Part shown: piece by piece, positions 1 to 24,846 of the stretch
Layout of the letters: each line of letters begins with the position of its first letter
Numbering within the stretch: position 1 is the first letter of the stretch
DNA from: Trebouxia sp. TZW2008
Taxonomy: Eukaryota; Chlorophyta; Trebouxiophyceae; Trebouxiales; Trebouxiaceae
Length of the DNA: 64,000 nucleotides
Direction of reading: 5' to 3'
Assembly: GCA_002118135.1 (NCBI GenBank)
Contig: BDIU01000333.1
Location: 26,806 to 90,805 of the forward strand
Made by a program: the position numbers and the translations under genes
The notes under the pieces: generated by a model
What the model saw: the letters and a program-made list of their open reading frames with translations, nothing else
What the model was told of the DNA's origin: nothing
The model's database searches: none

Positions 1-25
1 GAAAGCGGGTTGCTGATGCATGCAG

Positions 26-12925
<12,900 letters not shown>

Positions 12926-13497
12926 ATGATTGCTATTGCAGCTTGAACCCGTGCACTGCCAGTATTCAAGTTGCAAGATGTCAAACGAACATTCAGAGTA
13001 GTCTAGTGACATCAGGCAGAAAACTGTCCTGCGCTTGAATTGGAAAACGACATGTATGCTTTGTGATGGTGCAACCAGGTCGCAGCTACGGTCCATCAAG
13101 CACATCACACCTCAATGACATGATGGCCTGTCATCGTGACATCGTCATTATCAGTGATGCGATTTGGACACAGCGCTGCCTGTTGCATTCGTTACAATGG
13201 CTGCTGGACCTGCTGAGTCAGTGATGGCAAGTGAACAAGATGCATAAGCTGTGGAATCCTGTGTTCATCAAAGCGTAAACCGCAGCAGCAGCAATTTTGT
13301 TCGAATTCGAACCGATTACTAGCTTCTCAAAGCAGAACTCGAGCTTCAGAGTTTAGGCTTTTATGTAGTGCTGTTTTGCCAAGCGAACAAAATTGGCAGG
13401 ACCTGCACCCCAACCTGCAAAACTACCCAAAGCAATACAAACACAGCTACAAAAGTACACCGTACAAAGCTACTTCAGTTTCAAAGGCAATGCTTTG
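12926..13497. other. Convergent intergenic region CHD1 / lipase
   Basis: It holds the 3' ends of two convergent genes. I see no convincing open frame, RNA gene or mobile element in it. Confidence 0.6.
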
Positions 13498-16070
13498 TTA
13501 GCAGGGATTCGAGTTTCTATGATACATAGCCGCACCCATATACTGCATGTGATCTGATACAGATGTGCACAGGCCCATAAAGCAAACACTGTTATGGCAT
13601 ACAGGGTCTTCTCCTGAGCCATCACAAACCCAGGGCAAATACACTTTTGTGCCAAAGAGTTTAGATCCATCCAGCTGCCAAACCTCCCTTGCAACATGGT
13701 GGAAGCCAACATATTGGGGCGGCACTGATGGCACAATATCTCTATTGTGCGTGACTCGCACACTCTCCTGCATGCCGTGCCGTATGTTAGTCAACAATGT
13801 GATATGCCTTGTGGTACATTGTCTCGTCCTGCTGCTGTTGCTGGCATCTCTTGACTCAGCAGCACATCATACGCTCAACACAAGATATAGTGGGTTCTCA
13901 CAGACAGTGCACTAAATGCTTTGCTTTGCAAAGACAGGACAGTAGGCTCACCAGAGCAATGAAAAGTACTCCTGCAGCAATGATGTCTGGATGCTGCTGC
14001 GTAGAAAATGACTTTTCATAAACAAATCACCAAGATGATGTGAACAACTACTTACATTGACTATTTTATTGAAGAAATCTTTGAATATCGTGTTGCCAAC
14101 TCGAGGGGAGCCGTAGGTGTACACATTGACATCATTAAACCCTAGCGTGAATTTGAGGTCCAAAGCACAAATATGGGCCATGGCAGCCCCCATTGAGTGC
14201 CCTGCCACGTACAGGGGGGCGTTTGGGTACTGCTCCTTGAGGGCTCTAACTGCCCTGGTGATGTTGGGAGCCAAGTCACTGGCATTGTATGACATGAAGA
14301 AGCCTGCAAACAAGACAGGGAGTGGGATCAATTGGAATCTGGTGGCATTGGCAAGGTACGTCATCAGCAAAGCAGAGCAATGAAATACATATGCTGGTTC
14401 CAAACAACTACAAACCGTACAGAATGGAGAAGCAGGGCGCGGGGAGGGCTGCACAAGGACGTCAAGGCAGTCAGATCATGGCAACTCAGGCCAGTTGCAG
14501 GTATGGAGACATATGCGCTGCCCAGCTTGCAGCCAATGCAACACCCACTGAAGTGTATGTTGTTTTTTCAAGTGATGGACAGTTGCCACAGGACTGACGA
14601 CGGCTTGCAGCCAATACCTTCTGCCAGCTGATTTAATTCTGTGCCACGCAAGCAAGCTGAAGATGGTCATTGCCCCATCATGTTTTCTGGCTGCTCTGTA
14701 TGCTAGCCATTACATGCTGCATTGTCAAGACAAGCACAGCACTCTTCTGTACCTGTATGGACCAAAGCGCCTTCTGAACCAGGGTAAGGTATGTCATAGT
14801 CAGTCTTCCAATATCGCATGTTTTCAACCCAATTGTACAGGCTGTGACTGTCCGTGCCTCTGAAGGCCACCACTATGGCCCCGCCATTGAACTCAGATGC
14901 TGTGGAATAACCGGCAAAGGCAAACAAGTCCCACGTGATGTCGTACACTGTGGTAGCCAGCGTAAACTTCTTAAGGCTGTCTGAGGCCTGGCACCTGCGA
15001 GACGTCACCACCGCATCATGCACTACAATCTAAATTTAGCGTGGAAGCTGTGATGCTGGCAAAAGATCACAGACCACAACAGGAGACAGCATGGTGACAG
15101 TGCAATTTGCCTGATCACGCCTGTTGGCAAGCAGTCTAGAGATATTGGTGATATGAACTTATGGCCAAAATGGGGTGGACAGGTCAATGAAGATGACCTG
15201 GCATGAGAACTTATGTGTACATGACACCATTACAAATGGGACTGCAGCAATACCAAAGTGCAAAACAAGACATGGTGAGACTCTTGCACGCAAAACAACA
15301 GATATACTGACATGCTGTTGCAGTCTTTGACCCCACATCTTTCAACTTGCACCTTCAAAAGTGACAGCACAGTCTAGTCCATTGCAACCTTTTGACTCCT
15401 TTCAGCAAGTATCATGCAGCTACTAGGGTCATAGACTCTCAGTAGCAGGTATGTAAGTGCTGATGCTGATGATGATGCAGCAAATGTACTGCTGAGAATG
15501 CGGGACGTGCCTGGTACAGTTCCAGGCCTTGATATTGTCTCGATTGCAGTAGGAGACAGACGTCAGTTTGGCTAACAGCTGAGCCTTTGGGAGCTTGATG
15601 CCTGAGCTGTCAATGCGCTCCTCAGCATCATGCATCATCCACGCAATGGCAGAAGGCAGAACTGGTACCCAGGTTGCATTGTTGACATCCACAGGATCTG
15701 AGTCATCATTGTCTGGAGGCTGCAGTTGCTGCTGCTGTGGCTGCGGCTGTGGCTGCGCCTGCTGCTGTTGTTCTACATGTTGATCAGCTGAAGTTTGAAG
15801 CCAGGGAGGGAGCAGGTCAGTCAGAAAAGACCAAAGAGAGGAACGACTCTGTTTCTTGTCTGGCAAGGGGAGAAACTGGTCCCACTTGTACCCAGGCTTG
15901 ACAAGCACTTTTCTTGTGAACAACTCTAAGCTGCCTTGCTTGTCTGCTGGCGTTTGCAGTGCAAAGCCCTGACTCTGCCGCTGGAATGTACTTTGTGCGC
16001 AGTGAGCTGTAGGTCCTGCAGGTACGCAGACATGCTTCAGTCGCCAGACACGGCTTCTCACGATGCTCAT
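13498..16070 (-). CDS. Class 3 (alpha/beta hydrolase) lipase
   Basis: This is a triacylglycerol or galactolipid lipase of the fungal/plant class 3 family. Exons on the minus strand, in order: 16070-15511, 14994-14753, 14303-14056, 13767-13498, which join in frame to 439 residues. The core has GGAIVVAFRGTDSHSLYNW (oxyanion region), the nucleophile elbow GHSMGA (Ser near residue 304), YTYGSPRVGN, an Asp in HNRDIVP (about 361) and a His in SDHMQYMG (about 423), so the catalytic triad looks complete. The N-terminal 190 residues contain a Gln/Pro-rich stretch and no clear hydrophobic signal. A further upstream ATG at 16390 opens a basic, leader-like exon, but I cannot join it in phase. The first intron needs a GC donor (ACCAG/GCACGT). 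The substrate and the compartment cannot be told from sequence. Confidence 0.88.
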
Positions 16071-17174
16071 GCAAAGCGTGAAGCCCCTTGACTGAGTCTA
16101 CTCTCAGCAGCATCTACCTGTTGTTGCAAGGAGGATGGATAGCACAAAGAGACTCGCAGGAGCTGTGAGGCAGACACCAGCTCGCATAGCCAGGACTGTT
16201 CAGGCACTGTCTCAGACGGCGCCAGAAGTCCCGCAGAAAACGTTGCAACAGGCAATGAAGCTAAGTCAGGCGTGAGAGCTTCTGGCCAGAGTGATCTCCT
16301 AGGTGCAGTGAGGACCAAAGACCTCGACGGAGTACGCGCAATGGCGCAAAAGCGAACGAAACCTGTCAGGCGTCGATTATTCGCTATCAAGACTTAGCAA
16401 ATCTGCACGGACACACCTACAAACGCGCTCGAGACGATGCTCCTTGACGCATAAGCTGATGTGGAATCCAGAGGTGAAGATGCGACGTAACGCTCAAAAA
16501 GTAATTCGAGTGAACGCGAAAGTCTGAAAGTTTGGCTCGCTGCGACAAACGAGGGTATACGACCATGACTGGTCGTGTCTGCTTTACAGCAAATTCATGT
16601 AATTGCTGTGAAACAGACACACATGTTGAACATCAGCACATAAAAAGGGCAGTTCGAGACATTGCAAATGCTGCTTCATTCTGCTGCTTCAAGCAGCATG
16701 AAAGTCATCAGATGAGATTCTCAAGCTTGCACAAAGTAAATGGAGCAACATCATACACATCAACTGTGTATTTTGCGTCGTGTGGACACTCCCTCTGTCG
16801 TGGTAGCACAAGCAGATTGTGAGGGCATTCTGTACAAAATTTAATTGCTGAGAATGTATTACATTGAGCACAGTGAGATTTCACAGCGAAAGCCATGCCC
16901 AGTCAAACTTAGCTCTCTCACTCTCTCATTCTGATCGTCTCGTCCCATATTTGTGTATCGTGAACCGACGTTCGCCAAAAGCGCGTCGATGCAAATGAAC
17001 GGAACTCTACGGAACGGAACGGAAAATCAGGACCAGCCGCCTACTGGTCAAGCAGCAAGCAACGTCCAGTCTCACTCTAGATCTTGCCGTCTGCAGCGGG
17101 CACCAACGCCGTTTTACGGCAGAGACGCGTCGACAACCCACAACGACCAGATAAGACAATGGCCAGCGCTCGCC
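16071..17174. promoter_or_regulatory. Divergent upstream region lipase / F-box-like gene
   Basis: Head-to-head 5' ends. It includes possible 5' exons of either gene: an open frame on the minus strand from 16390, and one on the plus strand from 16953 that continues in frame into the F-box-like gene. No recognisable core promoter motif can be claimed. Confidence 0.4.
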
Positions 17175-18201
17175 ATGTCAGCCTACTTAACGGTAAGTAC
17201 AGGCTTGTCAGTCCCTGCTCGCGCTGAGACCTGCAGGGCTGATCCCAGTCAAGCAACCCGGTGAGCTTCTGGGATCTGTTCACAGTAAAGTCTGTGGTTG
17301 GTGCATACAGTAGGTTGACGTGGCTGACACTGTGCGCGTGGCTGGCACTGCAGGACCTCCCCTGGCCACTCTTGTATGAGGTGATAAAGCATCTAGATCT
17401 GCCCAGCCAGCGCAACCTCTTCTTGATCAACACCTCCTTTTACAGACAGCTGCAGCTGCACATCTCAAAGCAGGATGAATGGAGCTGCCTCGACCAATTG
17501 ATTGACGTGACAACCCTTTTTGTAACACAGTACCAAGGCAGTTCAACCACCCCTTTCAGTGGTCAGAATGTACAGGTTGAACTTGAGGAGGGTCCTCACA
17601 TCTGCATAGGCCTTAGAAGGCCTCAAGGAGGGGACCTGTATGCTCTGAGGCTTCTTGATCCATTGCCAAAAGATGACGGTAGTGATTTTTTTGCAGCCAT
17701 AGAGATGCAGCCACGGTGTACATTTGCAAACAAGCTCAAGCTGTTTCAATCACTTTGAGCAGACCAAAGCCTGTCAACGCAACTCTCACGCTTGCCTCAC
17801 GCTCAAGAGAAATTGCACCGTTGCAATACGCTGATTGGTTGCAACTGAGTCATGTTGCTGAACACATGTTCAACCTCTTGCAAGACTGGGAAGGCCTGCT
17901 TATTTTGGCAATGCCAGCACTTGCTGAAGAGACGGGCCCAGCGCAATTTGATCACAGTGCTGGCTTGACTATCAGACACCACGATCGCGACTGGACAATA
18001 GACGGTGTACAATCCAAGCACAGTCCTCCACTGCTGGACTTTACATGCATGCCAAAGGAAGTGAATTACGTTGCCCTTGAGCTGTATAGTAGCAGCACTG
18101 CAGAGCGAACCTGGCTACACCATGGAGTTTTGCTTCAATGTGATAAAAACTTCTGCACGCAGAAAACTGAATTTGCTTATTCCAGAAATGGTATTGAGTG
18201 A
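17175..18201 (+). CDS. F-box-like protein of unknown target
   Basis: A short first exon (17175-17192, MSAYLT) joins in phase to 17354-17715, which starts DLPWPLLYEVIKHLDLPSQR, a pattern typical of the F-box helix that binds SKP1. After residue about 125 the frame changes. The continuation (RPKPVNATLTLASRSREI to the stop at 18201) is in another frame. Removing 17716-17759, a 44-nt GT...AG segment, restores it and gives 273 residues; a frameshift mutation or sequencing error would explain the break equally well. The C-terminal part has no repeats I recognise and may be the substrate-binding half. An in-frame start at 16953 would add 74 residues. The F-box call rests on one short motif. Confidence 0.6.
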
Positions 18202-18845
18202 AGTTCACTTAATTTGAAAGCTGAAGACTTGAAAAGCTGAAGTCTTGTCAACAGGTTCCAAAGTGAGTGTCATGGCCTTCATGTAAACTTTGATAGCTTT
18301 TAATCTGCCATACAGCATTTATCTTGGGATCAATGCCAATGCCTTATTTGCATCAGGGTGCCTTACACCCCCTTTGTAGTGCTGTGATGTTACAAGACTT
18401 GTAAGTTGTATTTTGCGGTAGTTGCCAGCTTCTTCTCGGAGGAATGCGTTGAAATTCGAAGCACCTGTCAAGTCTCAGTTATGTTCGCAGCACCAGCATT
18501 TGTAATTGACAGCCTCCCATAAGTGTTTGCCCAATTTGGATAAACATTTGTCATGAATTGTGCAAATTTTAGTCACGCAGAACCTTATGAAGAGCCATTC
18601 CGTCACGTCTTCCGTCCTCCGACCCGGCGGGCGCAACACAATGCTCGCACCATACCTGTCCTCAGCATTGACAGATCTATGCGATCTGCTGTGCATGGTT
18701 ACAGCTGACACCTCAAGGGCTGACAAAACGTCGCACGCAGATGCCTGCTACCAGTCACGCTCACGGTAGTCTGCCGCTCTGTCTACCACAAAGTGTTGGC
18801 CGGCGGATGTTTCTGTCAGACGTGAGATTTGCGTTGTTTTTGTAG
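18202..18845. other. Region upstream of the fatty acyl-CoA reductase
   Basis: Intergenic sequence, probably with the reductase promoter and a missing first exon. An open stretch from an ATG at 18641 could supply the N-terminus, but no splice join is convincing. Confidence 0.4.
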
Positions 18846-21800
18846 ATACCTACAGCATATGCGCGGCGTTTACGGACACGGCAGTCTTGATCACTGGCGC
18901 GACAGGTGAGCATGCACAGCCAGACACAAGTCACAGCCTTGAGTTCAGCAGTCCTGTACTTGGTGTGATCAAAACTGTTCGTGCATGCAGGCTATGTAGG
19001 AAGCCTCGTCTTGGAGCAGTTACTGCGTGTGGGCAACATAAAAAAGGTGTATTTCTGCCAAAGAGAGCAGTCCTTGCTGTCATCCAACACCTGAGCACTT
19101 TCCAACAGCTGCTTGTTCAATCATGCTAAGGAATACTGCACAGAAGAAACCTAACCAGTTTGCTGCAGGCATACCTCTTGATGCGCACCAAGCATTCTCA
19201 AGATCAGGAGCACAGGCTTCAGAGTCTTTTGAGCAGTCCAGTCTTTAGGCTGCATGACACTTCACAGGTGCTCAGCACAAATGAACTATTTCCTCCCCCA
19301 TTGCTGTGCTGTGCTGTGCTGTGCTGTGCCGTGCTGTGCTGTGCTGTGCCATGCTGTGCTGTGCTGCGCTGTGCCGTGCCGTGCTGTGCCGTGCTGTACT
19401 GTGCTCAGCTGTGCTGTGCTGACTGCTGTGCTGTGCGACATTGTCCTAAACTGACGAGTCAGCCCCCATGTGTCGCAGATACTCCCAAAACTCAGCATCG
19501 TTGCAGGAGACCTTGCCAAACCCAATTGCGGCATCAGTGCAGCTGATCAGCGGAAGCTCATCTCAGAGGTTCAGTATGTGGTTCATGCAGCCGCCAGTAT
19601 ACGCTTTGACAACAACATACAAACTGACCTGCAACTCAGCTATGTTGCAACCAAGACCCTTGCAGACCTAGCAATTGGGGTGAGCATGCCATATTGTCAA
19701 ATTGATTGTGACATTGTCAAATCATGTGTGGAAATGTCGATGCTCACTTCAGTAGCTTGCAAGCCAGATGTGATGTGCCATCAAGTTACTTGTGACTCCA
19801 AAGCTGCATGACAAGAACAGCCCTGAGAGTGACGGCTCAACATTTCAGCTCCTTCGCTAAATTGTGTTGCATGTGCCTGTGAAGCACAAGCTCAAAAACC
19901 TATGTCACCTACTTCTGTTGCTTTTCACTATCATGCAACGAACAGGTTGAGTTGTTTTGGTCCAGCATTCAGTTCTCACATGCCAGAGATTAGCCTGGAG
20001 CAGTGCGACTCTTTACTCCAGTTTACTCAATGCACCGAGGAGCCAACAACCTGACTTTGCTGCAGATGAAGCAGCTTGACTGTTCATGTGTCCCCACAGT
20101 ATACGCAGACACGCGTACGGAACTTGTCAGCATTGCTCAGGAGCTAACAAACTGATTTTCTTGCAGATGAAGCAGTTACGATGCTTCATGTATGTCTCCA
20201 CAGCGTATGCAAATGCCCATTTGGGCGCTGGCATAACAGCTCAGGAGCAGCTGTACCCCGTCAGAGATGAGCAAGGACAGGCGCTTGATCATACTGCCCT
20301 TTCTCATCGTCTTCTGAGCTTGCCTGCTGCTCAAGCACAAGAAGAGGTGAGATCTGCCTTGTCCTTTTGCGCAAATGTCCAGATGTGACCTGACATGATT
20401 GCTGAGGAGCAGCTGTACCGCGTCAGAGATGAGCAAGGACATGCGCTTGATGATACTGCCCTTGCTCATCGTCTTCTGAGCTTGCCTGCTGCTCAAGCAC
20501 AAGAAGCGGTAAGATCTGCCTTGTCCTTTTGCGCAAATGTCCACATGTGACCTGACATGATTGCTGAGGAGCAGCTGTACCGCGTCAGAGATGAGCAAGG
20601 ACATGCGCTTGATGATACTGCCCTTGCTCATCATCTTCTGAGCTTGCCTGCTGCTCATGCACAAGAACAGGTACGTTTTGCCTTGTGCTCTTCTGTGCAT
20701 GTGTGGCTGTATCGCTCTCTCTTCACTACCTGGAATGTGATTGGAACTGTACTCAGTCAGAGATGAGTCAGGACATGCACTTGATGATTCTGCCCTTGCT
20801 CATCAGCTGCCCAGCTTGCCTGCTGCTCAAGCACAAGAGAAGGTCAGATTTCATACAGCATTTCCTGAGCATGTGTGGTTAGTATAGTCTCTCTCCTCAC
20901 TGCCTGGATTGTGGTTTGGACTGTAGCCAGTCAGAGATGAGCCAGGACCATGCTGCTTGCTGTGTGCTCTTGTGCATATATCAATTGTTTCTTACATTAC
21001 TGAACTGACTCATGACCCAGGTGGTTCAGGGCAACACAGTATGTGTGCTGCTCAGCTGGAGGATGGTGCATGCTTGCAGACTTGTTTGTCAATGTCAAGC
21101 TCATGCACTCAAAGATGTGCTCACCACAGCTTATGATCCAAGTCAAGCATGAGACTGCCTCTTTTGACAGTGCTTGCATTTGCAACAGAGGTGCTGGCTC
21201 TTATGAAGCGTTTGAAGCCACATGATGTAACGTATGGTTTCTCACTTGACGCTCTTTTGTTTGTAACACAGGTGCTGGCTCTTATGAAGCGTTTGAAGGC
21301 ACATGACGTAACGTATGGCTTCTGCAAGAACCTGACAGAGCAGTTGGTAGGCAGTTATCACATGCAGCCCTACCCTGTTTGCATCAGCCGCCCTTCTGGT
21401 GTGGGGGCTGTTGCCAGACTGCCCTGCCCTGGCTACATCGGCAACTCTGCAGCTGCCACTGGCATGATTTTGTCCATCGCATGTGGTGAGCCATCCTTCT
21501 TATTATTATTAAACAATCGAGCAAGCCAGCAGACACACATGTGGCACAAGCCCTCAGCATGTTGGGCAGCATTCTTGCAACTGCGTTTTTCTTCAGCTTT
21601 GCATGGTTGTATTGGGTCATGTACTCGAGGCTTTGCTTTGCTCCTGAGCCACACTGTGCTTGAAGCTGCGTTCTGTATGTACCCAGTGAGCATGCACCGC
21701 AAAAACTCAATTAGGTGCTTGAGACTGCATTCTGTATATCTCTTATCATTGTTCACCAAGAAGAGTCAGCATGGTGCTTGTGCCCGCATTCTGTATGTCT

Positions 21801-24596
21801 GTATGTCATTTAATGCAGCAACTCAACACAACAAACCGCATGTCAGCTAGCATGTAGACTGGCCTTGCTTTCCAGAGTTGGCACCATCCAAGTTCATGAC
21901 CCAGACACTATGCAGCATCAAATTCCGGGCAATGTCAAATATATTGCTCTCGTGACCAGGGTTTGGCATCATGTGAGGTGTCATGGCTGCATTGACAGGT
22001 GTTGGAACCATTCAAGGTCATGACCCAGACCTTGCACAGCATCAAATTCCTGGAGATATGACATCCGCCATCATTACAGCGTCCATGGCTGCCACAGCTG
22101 CAGGACAGGGCCCTTTTGATGGGCCCCACATTACTCATGGCAGCAGCTACAACAGCAGTCCTCTTAGTATAAAGCAGTTAATCGATTACACATGTGACTA
22201 TTTCAGGTCAGAAAACCTCACTAAGCTGTATATCATCACCATATGTCATCCGCCACACGTCATTTGCCACATACTGTCCCATTCAACAGCATTGTGCTGC
22301 TGCTTTGTGTACTTCATAAGTGTTACCTGCAGATTTGATCTCCAGGTAAAATCTGACTGGCAATGTTTAAAATTCATCCTTGCACAGTGGCAGATGGCAA
22401 ATGCATCAGATCGGCTATTTCTATTTTAGGGATGACCCTTGTATGGTGTATCAATTTGGGGACGGCAAATGTAACATACGCTGGACGAGGGATGTTGATG
22501 AGTATTCTCAGTGGGCTGAGGAAGAAGAGCAGCAGCTGCAGAAGGTGATACAGCAGTTGCAACAGCAAGGGAAGGCAAAAGCTGCTGCCAGGGTACGTTT
22601 TCAGCTTGTCTTGTTTCAGCTATGTTGCAGTGGGACTGATTCCGACATAGTTGTGTGCAAATTTTGCACTGGTTAGCATGCATGAGAAGTTGCTGTACTT
22701 TCATTGTTGCCCCTCCTGTGGGTAGCTCTGCAAGTCCAGGCCTTCGCCTGCAGTCATCTGCTCTTTGAGAGCATACTATGCGGTGTCAGGCAGCATATGT
22801 ATCATGCATGGTCATGGCATACTAGACAGTAACATAGTGTTTCACTGCTACAGCCAAACACATACGCCTTGTAATGAATGAAGTACAGAGTAGGGTGCCA
22901 CCCATGCGTGTCAACAGCTTCGCAGTCTTCACTTGTGCTTGCTGCATTAATGCATGCAATGGCAATTGGACACCCAGCAGGGCTGCAATTGCTAATGCAT
23001 ACTGTCCCGACAGGATGCACATCAATCAATGCATTGTGATTTTCTGTACTTGTGGATTTTGCACGAAACCCTCTGTATACCTGCTCGTATGTCCGTCACT
23101 TACACTAATTCCAGTTTCTTGTAGGCATCACCTGCTTGGAAAGTGAGGAGAATGTCTTTGTTTCTAGCTTTTGCTTTCTATCGTGTGTCCTGTTGTGAGG
23201 GAGGAGGTGAGCAGGACATACCTGTCTACCCTTGGTACTTTGTACTGATGACAGCAGTTTGCAGGCGACACCTGCTTGGCCCACACGAACAGCAGTTTGG
23301 TCTGCACCTTTTACCCTGTACTGATGGCAGCAGTTTGCAGGCAACAAATGGTTGGAAAGTTTGGAGGACATGATCAGATGCCAGGCCCCTTCAGGCTGTG
23401 TTTCAGTCTGTGCTGCACTACGCTAAATCCCATTGCCAGCCATTCCCCTGAGTGTCCTTTTTAGTGTCAGTTGCGTTTGTATTGGTTCAAGCGAATTTGG
23501 TTTTGCAGGCGACAACTGCTTGGAAAGTGTGGAGAACGTGGTCAGATCCCAGGCTCTTTGGCAGTTCTCAATATCTGGACGATTCTAATGTACAGAAGCT
23601 GTTGCAAAGTCTTGATCCAAGTGAAGAGGTCAGTCTTGCTCGATTTCTCTTGTGATACGCACTTGATAACAGCCTGATGCGTGTCATCAGACCTGAAGCC
23701 TGTCAGATGCGGTTGAAACTTGATGACGCTGTTTGTGCAGCCAGTTTGCACCTTGCAAGCGTGATCATGCTGTTGCCAGCTGGATCATTTGCAGGTCTGA
23801 CAGGCATGCTGCTTCCAGAGCATTGGGCGCATGGCAGCTTGCAGCAGCCAAGTAGGCCTCGTGTCTGCTGATACTGTCTCTCACATGATCCGTGTACAAT
23901 AGCACAAGTAACTACGCCTGAGCTACGTGCAACAACAATAGTGAGTGTAGTCAGGGCAAAGCAAGTCAGTACATAGTGGTAAGTAACAGCGTTTGCTGAC
24001 ATCAGTGCCTGCATCACTTGTTCATTCTTGGTCATGCTATCGTTTGACGGCAGCAAGACTTCAACTTGTCTTTCGCTGGTTACGCTGCTGTATATGTGTG
24101 AGCAACCATGCAGACATGCAGAGCAAGTCATGCTCTGCAGGAAGATGTGTTGCAGCCACTTCAGTCTCGCATCTGCTGACAGTAGTGTGTGCAACATGTG
24201 CTCAGGATTTGGTGATGCTATCAATAGATGGCATGAGTTGGCAGCAGTACATCATCCTGTTCTGCGCTGGAGCCAAGCAGCTGTACATCCATGAGCTGCT
24301 GAAAAAACCTTTCTGCATCAAGATGTGTAACAGCCAAATGAGTCTTCTATTTGCTGACATCAGTGTGTGCAACATGTTCTCAGGACTTGATGATGCTATC
24401 ATTTGATGGCATGAGTTGGCGGCACTACATCAACCTGTTCTGCGCTGGAGCCAAGCAACTATACATGCATGAGCTGCCAAAACACCCCTTACAGTGGGAA
24501 CCTGTACATCAGAACAGCCCTACTAGTAAGCTAAAGCCCTCCTGCTTGTTAGTAAAGTGCCACTGTGCATTAGAGGGAATTTACACTGCATGCTAA
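18846..24596 (+). CDS. FAR: Alcohol-forming fatty acyl-CoA reductase (5' end unresolved)
   Basis: This enzyme reduces fatty acyl-CoA to fatty alcohol with NADPH, feeding wax or ether-lipid synthesis, usually at the ER or peroxisome. Exons: 18846-18905, 18991-19046, 19169-19267, 19479-19679, 20167-20346, 21272-21346, 21368-21485, 21999-22206, 22430-22592, 23509-23628, 24384-24596, all in phase (about 496 residues). It shows the Rossmann motif TGATGYVG, VHAAASIRFD, FMYVSTAYANAH, the catalytic YxxxK as YGFCK (residues 213-217), CISRPSGVGA and the male-sterility C-terminal domain ending MSWRHYINLFCAGAK. Intron 21347-21367 is only 21 nt, so that junction may instead be read through or differ. The last 8 codons and the stop fall within an inverted-repeat element at 24571. 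The start codon was not found. Confidence 0.88.
19300..19440. repeat. CTGTG/CCGTG pentanucleotide microsatellite
   Basis: Imperfect CTGTG array in the reductase intron before the exon at 19479. It is the same motif as at 1098-1195. Confidence 0.9.
20060..20122 (+). repeat. Relic of the reductase exon at 20167 (5' part)
   Basis: TTGCTGCAGATGAAGCAGCT and what follows to ATACGCAGACACGCG copy the acceptor and start of the exon that codes for MKQLRCFMYVSTAYAN, with frame damage. It lies 100 bp upstream. Confidence 0.85.
20391..20842 (+). repeat. Three further copies of the reductase exon 3' part, 162-bp period
   Basis: The unit with AGGAGCAGCTGTAC starts at 20243 in the functional exon and again at 20405 and 20567, an exact 162-bp step; a weaker third copy is at about 20755-20842. 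The first two copies keep the reading frame (QLYRVRDEQGHALDDTALA) and a donor (GAAGCG/GTAAG, GAACAG/GTACG). The step is a multiple of three. Confidence 0.92.
21186..21236 (+). repeat. Relic of the reductase catalytic exon
   Basis: AGGTGCTGGCTCTTATGAAG and about 30 more bases repeat the exon at 21272 (which codes for the YGFCK motif), 84 bp upstream. The copy ends GGTTTCTCACTTGA, so the catalytic lysine is lost. Confidence 0.9.
21870..21965 (+). repeat. Relic of the reductase exon at 21999
   Basis: From TTCCAGAGTTGGCACC to ATCAAATTCCGGGCAATG the copy follows the functional exon, at a distance of about 125 bp, then diverges. Confidence 0.88.
23120..23395 (+). repeat. Three relics of the reductase exon at 23509
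   Basis: Degenerate copies of GCAGGCGACAACTGCTTGGA occur near 23122, 23260 and 23337. The third extends through GGACATGATCAGATGCCAGG, matching the segment that codes for TWSDPRL with lost frame. Confidence 0.8.
24000..24320 (+). repeat. Two relics of the last reductase exon
   Basis: A long copy at about 24205-24310 (GGATTTGGTGATGCTATCAA through GCTGGAGCCAAGCAGCTGTA) and a shorter one near 24028-24060 repeat the exon at 24384. The long copy keeps an open frame (MSWQQYIILFCAGAK) and a CTCAG acceptor. Confidence 0.88.
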
Positions 24597-24846
24597 TGTG
24601 ACACCGATTAGTGGGATTCTGGGAGCGCCTCAACGGGTGATGTCACACTAATATCGACGCTACTCTCTGTTCACGCCCATAAGTCCGCTCAGATTAGTCC
24701 GACTGCACTGCGTATCCTCTAATGTTGCGCTTGGGGCTCTATTAGTGCGGACGATAATGTGAGCGCTAATCTGCGACTAATCTTTTGAGCGTAAACCAAC
24801 ATTAGCCACATTAGCCAACTAATTACCCATCATAAATTCCCTCTTA
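24571..24846. mobile_element. MITE-like element with TAGAGGGAATTTA inverted termini
   Basis: TAGAGGGAATTTA at 24571-24583 is matched by its near reverse complement TAAATTCCCTCTTA at 24833-24846. Subterminal GCTAATGTG and CACATTAGC also pair. It is about 274 bp with no coding capacity. The family is unknown. The predicted reductase stop codon (24594-24596) lies inside it. Confidence 0.75.

Noticed and set aside
16067..16390. Leader-like minus-strand exon upstream of the lipase as its true first exon
   Set aside because: No donor/acceptor pair joins it in phase to the lipase frame; kept only as a possibility.
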